A stretch of 64,000 nt of DNA. Origin: JBDHUW01 sp039809345. Its GTDB lineage: Bacteria; Patescibacteriota; Gracilibacteria; Absconditabacterales; Absconditicoccaceae. Location: the NCBI GenBank assembly GCA_039809345.1, contig JBDHUW010000003.1, positions 106,560 through 170,559 of the forward strand, read 5' to 3'. The translations under genes and the position numbers were made by a program. The first letter of the stretch is position 1. Every line of letters starts with the position of its first letter. Shown here piece by piece: positions 55,533-64,000 of this stretch. Below the pieces are notes generated by a model that was not told where the DNA came from, made no database searches, and saw only the letters and a list, made by a program, of their open reading frames with translations.

Positions 55533-57320
55533 ATGCCACATATTTCATCTACAGACTTATACCAGAAATATATCGCGTTTTTTGTTGAAAAACAGCACGC
55601 ACAGATTCCATCTGCACCACTGGTGCCACAGGGAGATTCTACTGCATTGTTCAATGTAGCAGGTATGCAACCATTGCTCCCCTACTTTTTAGGAGCTACG
55701 CATCCATTGGGGAAAAGAATTGTAAATGTGCAAAAGTGTATTCGCACTATAGATATCGATGATGTGTGAGATGCAACACATTTGACGTTTTTTAATATGC
55801 TATGAAATCGATCATTCGGCGATTATTTCAAAAAAGAATCAATCGCATACTCTTGGGAATTTCTCACCTCTAAAGAAAAGGGCCTATGACTAGATCCTAC
55901 TATGCTTTCTATCACTGTTTTTGCGGGGGATGCAGATGCACCTCGTGATGAAGAATCTGCAACCATCTGGCTAGAACAATGAGTCCCTGCTAGCCGTATT
56001 GCATATTTGCCGAAAGAGGATAATCGGTGGGCAATTTGAGACACCGGCCCATGTGGTCCAGATACAGAAATATTTTACTGGATAGGTGAAGGTACTCCAG
56101 CAGCTGATTCAAATGTAGGGAATGACTCCAAGAACCGAATGGAAATCTGGAATAATGTTTTCATGGAATACAACAGAGTAGATGAAAATACATTGCAAAA
56201 ACTCCCTTCACAAAACGTAGATACAGGAATGGGATTAGAACGTACTCTCGCATTACTCAATGGTCACAAAAGCGTCTATGATACTGACATATTCACACCG
56301 CTTTTTGCATGGATGTATGAAGCATTTAGCATAAACCCAGGCGAGAATCAGACATCTCTTCGTATCATAGCAGATCATATCAGAGCAGCAGTAAATCTCA
56401 TCGCAGACTGAGTAGTACCAAAAAATGTACAACAAGGATATATTCTACGCCGTCTCCTTCGTAGAGCCATCAGAGAGGCGTATAAACTATGATATGAAAA
56501 CCCGTTTACCGCACAGCTCGGTGCGATTGCCATAGACTCATCAGTGATCTTAGACCCTGCCCTCGCAGACCGCAAAGAAATCATACTTGATGAACTGGTG
56601 AAAGAAGAAAGTAAATTTGCCAAAACTCTCAAAAATGGGATGAGAGAGCTCGAAAAAATGATTCGCAAGTGAGATTGAACTATGCTTTCTGGGAAAGATG
56701 CGTTTATGCTCTTTGAATCATTCGGGTTTCCTATTGAGATGACAGTCGAAATTGCAAGAGAACAGTGAATTCAAGTAGACACAGCTAGTTTTGAAGATCA
56801 CTACAAACAGCATCAACTCAAATCACAAACTGCATCCAAATGACAATTCACATCTGGTCTATGAGATAGTTCGGATGCTACTATCAAGCTGCACACAGCA
56901 TGTCACTTGATGCTTGCAGGGTTGAGAAGTATACTCGGAGAACACGTTCACCAAGCATGATCAAATATCACAGCTGAAAGATTGAGATTCGACATCACTC
57001 ATCCAGAGAAAATCACTAGCGAACAACTAGAACAAGTAACACAATACGTCAACCAAGCTATCCAAGCTGACCTCCAAGTCTCAATGCGCCAAGAAAACAA
57101 AGATGAAGCCAAAGCAAGATGAGTAGAATGATCGTTTTGGGACAAATACCCTGACCAACTCAAAGTATACACTATGCAAGACGCAACAGGTAAAATCTAC
57201 TCAGAAGAAGTTTGTAACTGACCTCATGTAGAGCATACGGGAGGCATGTGAACATTCAAAATCATAGAAGAAAGTGGAGTTGGAAATGGAGTCAGAAGAA
57301 TCAAGGGAGTGTTGGTATAG
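55533..57320 (+). CDS. alaS: Alanyl-tRNA synthetase, short form
   Basis: 595 aa. Class II catalytic core (FNVAGMQPLLPYFLG, TFFNMLGNRSFGDYF, DTGPCGPDTEIFY), tRNA-recognition region, then an editing domain with the zinc ligands kept: HTACHLM near residue 453 and CNGPHVEHTGG near residue 560. It stops there, so the C-terminal C-Ala dimer domain (about 150-280 residues in E. coli) is missing. Charging and editing should still work. A terminator lies upstream in its leader and another follows the stop. Confidence 0.96.
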
Positions 57321-57330
57321 AAAGATAATG

Positions 57331-57358
57331 AAAAACTAGTCGAGATGACTAGTTTTTT
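57331..57358 (+). terminator. alaS terminator
   Basis: AAACTAGTC/GACTAGTTT stem with a 5-base loop and six T, 10 bases after the alaS stop. It also reads toward mqo on the other strand and could serve both. Confidence 0.9.
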
Positions 57359-57380
57359 AGATTATTATTTGTTGGCTGCT

Positions 57381-58859
57381 TTATACAATGCCCAAAACTT
57401 CATGCGCCTTCCCTCTCACTTCTTTCGCCATCTCTTCATGGTAACGTAATTTCTTCCCATATGATGGAATCAACTTTCTTATCTCATCTACACCGAACTG
57501 CGGAAATGCTTTCTCAACTATTTCAAGCATGATATCTACCGATGTAGAGGCACCTGGTGATGCACCTAGAAGTGTGGCCAATGTCTTATCTTCTGAAACG
57601 ATGACCTCTGTACCAAACTGCAATTTTCATCATTGCTTCTTATCTGCCTTCATGATCTGCACACGATACCCTGCTTCCTGCAGCTCCCAGTCCTCTTTCC
57701 TCGCATCGATGACAAATTCACGAAGAGCATCCAAGCGGTCTTCTCTACTCTGTCTCACTTGATCTATAAGGTACTTGGTAAGTGGAATGTTGTTAGCTCA
57801 TGCACCAAGCATCGTGATGATATTGTAATAATGAATCGAGAGCGGTAGATCCAAAAACGATCACTTTCTCAAAAACTTCGTCGTAAATCAAGCATAAGGA
57901 CCAAAGAGTAATTGTTTTTTCCCATTGATGATACGAGTATCCAAATGAGGTACTGACATAGGAGGTGCTCATAGTGCTGCTTTCCCATAGACCTTTGCAC
58001 CGTGTTTTTCAACAATCTCAGGATTGGTACAAACCAATCGTTGTCCACTCACAGGAAATCCACCGAGTCATTTTCTCTCAGCAATGTGTGATTTTTGCAA
58101 GAGTGGCAATGCTCATCCCCCTGCTCCGATAAACACAAATGGCGCTTGTACATCGAATATATGATCAGATGGGCTTTCTGGTTGCATATTACGCACCTTG
58201 ATAGTTCGCATTCATTTTGCATCTTGTGACAAATTCTTCACTTCATGATGTAGATGCAGAGAAACCGCATCTGATTTGATCAAATGCTGTATGATGCCAC
58301 GTGTCAATGCTCCAAAATCGATATCAGTGCCGATAGACATATATGTGGCTGCTATGGGCTGCTTGGGGTCACGGTTCTCCATCACCAATGGCATCCAGGT
58401 TTTGATCACCTCTGGATCTTCACTATACTCCATCCCATGAAAAAGATGGCATGTTTGCATCGCTTGATAACGAGTCCTAAGAAAGTTTACATCCTTTTCA
58501 CCAAAGACTAGACTACAATGTGGAATTCTGTTTATAAAGGATTTTGGCGAGGTGAAATAACCCTTTTCAGTCAAATACGCCCAGAATTGTTTCGACACTT
58601 CAAACGCTTCCACTATACTAATCGCCTTGCTGATATCTACGCTCCCATTTGGATTCTGTGGCGTATAATTCAATTCACAAAAAGCCGAATGCCCCGTCCC
58701 CGCATTGTTCATCGCATCACTACTCTCCTTCGCAATTTCTCACAAGCGCTCAAAGATACCGATCTTGAGTGATGGGTTTAGTTCATGTAAGAGAGCTCAA
58801 AGAGTAGCACTCATGACTCATGCTCAGATGAGGAGTATGTCGTATTGGTTTGATTGCAT
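57381..58859 (-). CDS. mqo: Malate:quinone oxidoreductase
   Basis: 492 aa. ILLIGAGVMSATLWALLHEL is the FAD loop (two Gly TGA). SDAMNNAGTGHSAFCELNYT is the signature of this family, and LLGASPGASTSVDIMLEI near the end closes the match. It oxidises malate to oxaloacetate and passes electrons to quinone at the membrane. No other respiratory gene is in this window, and the group is mostly fermentative, so the electron acceptor is open. Confidence 0.93.
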
Positions 58860-58981
58860 AGATTAATATATTAGTTAAACATAAATATATCGTTAACTGT
58901 GCAACAACCTGTTGCATAATTAGATAGCTATCATTGAAGCTTCAGAAGTATATTAATCAAATATCTAAAATACAATCATAA

Positions 58982-59659
58982 TTACAATATCACCTTATAA
59001 AACCCCTCTACTCCACCTAATTTTGCTCATAATTTTTTCATAGGTTCTGTTTCATAGCTTTGTTTCATAAGCAATTTGCTACTTTTATTCCCATATTCAT
59101 GAATGATTTCATCAAGGAATTGAAGTTTTTGTTTATCTAAGAAAATATGATTCTTTACTGGGTGTTTTGTAGTATACTGATCATCTTCAAGTGTAAATAA
59201 ATCTTTAATCTGATAAATAGTTTCACTAAATGGACCATAGTTAAATCTATAATACTTAATATTTGTTAATTTATTCTTAAATTTTTCTTTATGCTCTAAA
59301 TCAGTAAAGTACATTAGTTTCATAGCTTTTAAAATATCTACACTTCAAAGTTTAGATAAAAAGTAATCCATTATCTCTAGCATAGCAAAATTAATTCACT
59401 TCTTGAAGAGAACTTCTACTTTGATGTTAAGCGCATCTGCAATTCTTGCAATCATGTCTAGTGTTGGATTATAATCTCAAGATTCAATCTCAGAGATAAT
59501 TCTTTGGGTAGTATTAGCTTTATTAGCTAATTTATCTTGAGAAAATCATCTATAACGTCTAAAATTGCTCACATTTCTCCCTAAGTAAAATGCAGATTCT
59601 ACTTCTTTTTTGACAGGTTCACTGAGAAATGCTGTCCATTTTGGTGTTGTTGTTTTCAT
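58982..59659 (-). CDS. HTH-Panacea (DUF4065) antitoxin
   Basis: 225 aa. Residues ~22-90 are an XRE-type HTH (NFRRYRGFSQDKLANKANTT, then SEIESGDYNPTLDMIARIAD). Residues ~100-225 match the SocA/GepA-like Panacea domain: AMKLMYFTDLEHKEKF and KYYRFNYGPFSETIYQIKDL are its usual motifs. Panacea domains neutralise many unrelated toxins; this is known for the family. The toxin candidate lies 20 bases upstream on the same strand, so toxin-first order. Confidence 0.85.
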
Positions 59660-59679
59660 GTTCGAATTTGATTAGTTAA

Positions 59680-60138
59680 CTAAAGTACAAAACCAGTAAT
59701 ATCAACTATTTCAATACCCTTATTTTCATATTTCTTTATACACTCCACGGAATATATTATCTTTTCTTCATATCATCTATCAACACTTTTTTGACTATGT
59801 TTCTTATCATACTCTTTTGGTTTCACCAGGTATGAAGTTAAAAAAACTAGGCTACCTGCCCTATAGTGGAACAGAATTCTCAATAAATACTGTGATTTGG
59901 GAACAGATACTCTAAACTCACAAATTCACTGTTCCAGTGGCTTGGCTATATCTCCATCCAACAGGCATCCATTATCGATAAAGTATTTGATATGTTGTTG
60001 TATCTTGTGTAACAATGTTGAAATTTGTTTCTCTTGTTTACTGGTTAGAATTCATTCTTCATCTAAAGATTGAAGAATCTCTGCTATTACATCTTGACCT
60101 TTGCGACTGACAGATATAATTTTCACAAGTATTGTCAT
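59680..60138 (-). CDS. HigB/Gp49-like toxin
   Basis: 152 aa. GDIAKPLEQGICEFRVSVPK and YLLRILFHYRAGSLVFLTSY are close to the central sheet of Gp49/HigB-type RelE toxins ('L.dGlyELR......RilYf......vvLLhgF.KK'). Most members cut ribosome-bound mRNA. It is longer than usual (about 110), with extra helices at the N-terminus. Pairing with a Panacea antitoxin and a palindromic operator upstream supports a toxin-antitoxin unit. Confidence 0.78.
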
Positions 60139-60156
60139 ACAATGTAAATAATTCTA

Positions 60157-60178
60157 TTTATACCTTATCGGGTATAAA
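60157..60178. promoter_or_regulatory. Palindromic operator upstream of the toxin gene
   Basis: TTTATACC-N6-GGTATAAA, perfect, 19 bases before the toxin ATG and overlapping its likely -10. Fits autoregulation by the HTH antitoxin. Further up (about 60262-60282) a TTTTCCC/GGGAAAA hairpin has no T run and no assigned role. Confidence 0.6.
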
Positions 60179-60349
60179 ATGCAAGATAAAATTTGAGAAG
60201 GTTTTTAAAGAATTTATAAAAAAATAGATAATTAGTCTATAAAGCATTGTATAGAGCACTTTTTCCCGGTAGTGGGAAAATTCATCTACTATCTGACGAG
60301 GACAAGTAGATATTGTAGCTAATTTTCAAATAAGACTATGAAAAATAAA

Positions 60350-60976
60350 TTACTTCACCAATATCCACCATTCATTTGTTCTCATCAATGGCATAGTCCA
60401 TGGATCATTGTATTGATTCAAGATCGGTTCTGCAGTGGTTTGGATGTTTTGAGAGCTTAGTGCTTGTTTGAATTTTGCCAATTGGTTGGTTGCTCTTGAT
60501 TCGTTTGCATATCATGAAAATCTCCACACATAATACTTTTTTGGTGGTATTTCTACAAATGAGATGTTGGTGTTGTTTGGGTTTGGAAGTGTACTTAATG
60601 TATATTTACTTGGCATCATAAATGAAATACGATAGGTGTCTCCCACCTGTTGTGCAGCTACAGGAGCAGTCATTGCGATACTCGTGTTTGATTTACTCAA
60701 TGCCACAGGCGCTGTCATAGCGACTGTCTGTTTTACAGAATTTCACCCAAAAATATATCATGCAAGTTGACGGAATCATTTGTTGATGGCCTTTTTCTGG
60801 TCTCAAGTCACAACTACCCATGCTTGAATCATGGTCCCAATCTCACGAAGTTCTACTTCTCCGCTCAACATCTTACTTGACAGTACCTTTGGTTTTTCAA
60901 TACTCCTCGTAGCAAAATACGACCATAGAAGCCAGATTAAAAGAAGTGCGCCTACTATAATAAGGGGTATTGTCAT
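60350..60976 (-). CDS. SOUL heme-binding family protein, membrane anchored
   Basis: 208 aa. One N-terminal helix (MTIPLIIVGALLLIWLLWSY) is followed by the SOUL domain: EVELREIGTMIQAWVVVTGD, FRQLAGYIFG, two copies of AMTAPVA, YRISFMMPSKYTLSTLPNPN and a closing PWTMPLMRTNEWWI. These are the family's standard blocks. Some members bind heme, many do not; the usual His is not obvious. Upstream ATGs extend the frame to 61060, but the helix fits best here. Confidence 0.9.
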
Positions 60977-61049
60977 TGTGTTGTATGAGAAAGTAAAGGT
61001 ATGGGATATACCTAGCGTATGCTTAGTTGGTGGGAATGCAATGGGAGTA

Positions 61050-63938
61050 TTATTTCGCATCTAGCACATACCCATTTTCTGTCCAAGTATATCCACTATT
61101 ATAATACAATCTATAGAACACTCTTGCAGCGTCATATCTTTCTATCGTGCTTCATACTTTCACCTGATTGTTCAATCATAGCTCTGCAAAAAGCTCTTGA
61201 TATCTCCTATCTCGATTTTCTCACGCTCACATCACATCCATATTCTCGTTTGTAAACATACGCATCATCGCTGCTACAAACTCTTTCTTACTGATATTTT
61301 CCAGTGGTCTAAACTCTCACTTCGTCCCCTGTAATATTCACATTGCATATGCCTCTTTGATATATGGGACCAATGTAGCATCTACTCATTCGATATCACT
61401 ATACGTTCATTCTACATACTCTCTCACCTCCCCTCTACACAATACATTCTTAGCAAATTCTACGAACATCTTTGCTGCCTCGTATCTCTTCAATCCATTT
61501 TCTCACTTATAACTATCTGTGTCCACAAATCTTGTCAATCCATATGCCTGCAACAATCATTGATAAATCAAGAGATCTTTCTGCTTTGTCTCTGTTCACA
61601 ACTTGATAACTGCGTATTGATTTGGCACATAACATCTCTTTTCCTCCTCTAATACATAATTCTTTTGTACCACCACTGCTGTCAATTCTCATGGCATCAC
61701 TCATCATGCAAACTGTTGTGCTGCCCTCGTTATCGTCAATTGATTCGTCAATGTGCTACTTTGTGGTAAAATTACCATCGTATTGTCTTCTACCTGTACT
61801 ACCTGTACACTCACTGTCTCTCCTCTTACTACTCTTTCCTCTGTCCTTGCATTGTCTGTGTCAATCGAAATGTTTCTTGCCTCACTATCTGCTTCTCCTA
61901 TGATCACCGATGGCACTGATGGTAATGATACTTCGATAATGTTTTGTACTGGTTCGTTGTTTTCTAATGCATCATTGATCCTATTGATCTCCTCTAATTG
62001 ACTATTGGTTGGCGGGGTGATAGATGCTGCTGGCGCGCTTGATCCGCCTCCAAATCCATATGATTGAATTTTTCCGAGTGGACTACATGTATCTTCTGAT
62101 GATAGATTCCCATCATCACACTCCTCTGTTCATTCTACCAATCCATCTCACACCACTGGTGCATTGTAAACAATTGTATTCGTATCTGTTCATCATCATT
62201 GAAGGAGGACATAGTTGTTCCCTCATGTTGTCACATATCATGTCACTTGGATGGTATTGTTATAACCTGTCTGGATGTTATTCAATGTACACGTATATGT
62301 CACTCAACTTCATACTATCAATATTCATAGAGTCATATTACATGCTGCGATTTGATTGTTTGTTACTACGACTCATCACATATCTGTCTCGCCACTGTTC
62401 GTAATAGTTACTGTATATGTTTGACTACCGTTTCGTCTCTTGGTCGCTGTCTCTGGTGTGATATCTACACTAAGATCGATAACTACAGGAGAAAGAAGTA
62501 CTTGATTTTGTATATTTCAAATTAGAGCAGCTCATACCTGACCTTGTCCACTCAACCATCCAATTGCCTCATAGGTAAGTGTATTGGTAAATCAAGATAA
62601 TATACCTCATTGAATACAGTTGTAACCTGTGCTTCATCATACCTCCAAATAGGGAATTGAAATATTACATCCTGATAGGAAATCATGCAAAACATTGATT
62701 CAACTCAACGGCACATTACCAGTATTGACTATGTTTACAGAAAACTCTCATGTTCACAAAGCTGCAAGCGGATTTGGAGCAATTGAGACATTTACTCATG
62801 GTGTTGGCAATGGCAATGAAAATGATGTAGTTGCATATGGAGACAATCCCCCCAATCAATCATAGACCTCTCACGTGATTACATAGCTTCATGGACTCAA
62901 TCACAATACTGGGACGCTCCAATATCAAGTACTAGTTATAGACCCTGTATATGTATTTGCTCAAAGACTCAACCTAATAAACTGTCCAATGTCTCATATT
63001 CATGAAACAACTATATTTGATTCTCATGCTCACAGTGTTGATCAATTCACAGGTGACAATATAGTAGGTGCGGGCAATATAGCAGATATTACACTGAAGT
63101 ATGAAGATGGGGCTCCTTGGACTTTCGTAAAGGATCATCAAAGTGCAATTTTTCCACTACCAATTGGTTTAATTGCTCTCACAGATAAATCAGTTCATCA
63201 TACTAGCCCAAATGTAGTATCAATACTTCCATTGGAATTAATACGAGTAATCTTGTTTTGTGTAACTCAATTATATGTCGTAAAATCTCATCAAATCAAT
63301 ATTTTCCCATCACTTTGTAATGCAATCGTATTTACAGTTTGATTGAATCATCCTCCAATTACAAATCAAGTATCTTTTGTCCCATCTGCATTCAAACGTG
63401 CTATTCTATTCTGCGTTCATGCTAGCCAATTATACAGCCCTCATACAAGTATCTTGTCATCAGGTTGGGCTATCACAGTAGTTACATATCCATTCAGAAA
63501 TCAACCTTCAGCATAAAAGGAACTATCTAAAGCTCACGTGGTTGTCAATTTTGCTATACGAGTAGATATGCTACCTCAACTATAAGACTGGATAGTTCAT
63601 CAAACTATTATATCCCCATTGCTCTGTAGCGCAATGCTCCACACCGCAGAATCAAATCATCATCAAATATTGAAACTAGCATCTCTTGTCCCATCTGGAT
63701 TCAAACGAGTAATCATGTTTTGTGCCGTTCAATTATATGACGTAAACCATCATCATACTAATATCTTTCAGTCTCATTGCACAGTGATAGCAAGGACAGA
63801 AAATCAAACAAATCACGATCAGATATTGAAACTAGCATCTCTTGTCCCATCTGGATTTAGACGAGTAATCATACTTTGTATAACTCAACTATACGATGTA
63901 AATTCTCATCAAACTAATATTTTAGGGTCTTGGGTACT
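61050..63938 (-). CDS. Large surface protein: delta-60 repeats, Ig/DUF11-like repeats, SLH domains (5' end missing)
   Basis: 962 residues in one open frame. N-terminal third: at least four delta-60-type repeats (LQSDGKILIGGDFTTYNGVT, ITRINSNGSIDTTF). Middle: Ig-like and DUF11-type segments (VSIAPNPLAALGTGEFSV, TYTVTITNSGET). C-terminus: Pro/Ser linker and SLH-type repeats (VDATLVPYIKEAYAMGILQG). Probably displayed at the cell surface. The frame is stopped upstream by a TAA at 63939-63941, inside a repeat and without a start or signal peptide, so the true start is lost, frameshifted or misassembled. Confidence 0.82.
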
Positions 63939-64000
63939 TTAGGATACCTCAGAAGTAAAATGTCTCAGTAATTTCAACATCTGTTTATAAATATTCTGTC

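Noticed and set aside
58895..58920. TGCAAC/GTTGCA hairpin between mqo and the antitoxin as terminator
   Set aside because: No T run on either strand.
63340..63938. Tandem DNA repeats as a CRISPR or mobile element
   Set aside because: Units are long, unequal and stay in frame; they encode delta-60 protein repeats.
1..64000. tRNA and rRNA genes
   Set aside because: No cloverleaf with T-loop and acceptor stem and no rRNA-like conserved stretch was recognised by eye; a covariance scan could still find one.

Overview
The window reads sensibly only if UGA is translated as glycine (genetic code 25). Nearly every conserved family is broken by in-frame TGA exactly where glycine belongs: both glycines of the GGQ loop of release factor 1, the NSGG site of HtrA, the Walker A loops of FtsE and a PilT-like ATPase, and the KH loop of NusA. 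With low GC, genes packed with 0-30 base gaps, few Shine-Dalgarno sites and many membrane or unrecognised proteins, this points to the Patescibacteria/CPR groups Gracilibacteria or Absconditabacteria. All CDS coordinates below use UGA=Gly with TAA/TAG stops unless stated.

Layout. 1-6.9 kb: minus-strand glycan operon (GT4, GT2, methyltransferase, GtrA, GT-C-like membrane protein, DUF2304-GT2 fusion). 6.9-10.9 kb: exonuclease VII large subunit, a divergent pyruvate kinase, a PilT-like KH ATPase. 10.9-16.8 kb: large unrecognised proteins and an FKBP isomerase. 16.9-21 kb plus strand: nusA, an M50 protease, prfA, htrA. 21-25.6 kb minus: ftsX, a TPR protein, rplA, rplK, nusG, secE. 25.6-32.5 kb: lytic transglycosylase, tmk, dnaG, miaB. 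32.7-36.4 kb plus: PKD surface protein and M16 peptidase. 37-45.5 kb: a TraD/VirD4-like ATPase with a C-terminal S1 domain, queA, ftsE, tgt. 45.5-48.9 kb: unrecognised proteins. 50.5-55 kb: lipid operon with an acyltransferase-ACP-acyl ligase fusion, a phosphopantetheinyl transferase and an FAD oxidoreductase. 55-64 kb: alaS, mqo, a HigB/Panacea toxin-antitoxin pair, a SOUL protein, and a large delta-60/SLH surface protein cut by the window end.

The most unusual signal is a set of four insertions (29.80-30.37, 37.28-37.81, 40.62-41.24 and 48.93-50.49 kb) holding six small genes that do not follow the host code. Their 54 glycines are all GGN, with no internal TGA, and three of the six end on TGA just before an intrinsic terminator. 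Most have their own sigma70-like promoter with a 16-base spacer, and all but one sit in front of a strong GC-rich hairpin terminator. They lie cleanly between intact host genes and look like recent imports of transcriptionally self-contained one-gene cassettes from a standard-code donor. In this host the TGA-ended ones should read through. Two of them flank the TraD-like ATPase gene.

Other points: zinc-ligand loss in DnaG and Tgt, a fused Aas-like enzyme carrying its own ACP beside its activating transferase, and a possible attenuator upstream of nusA. No rRNA, tRNA, CRISPR array or insertion sequence was seen.
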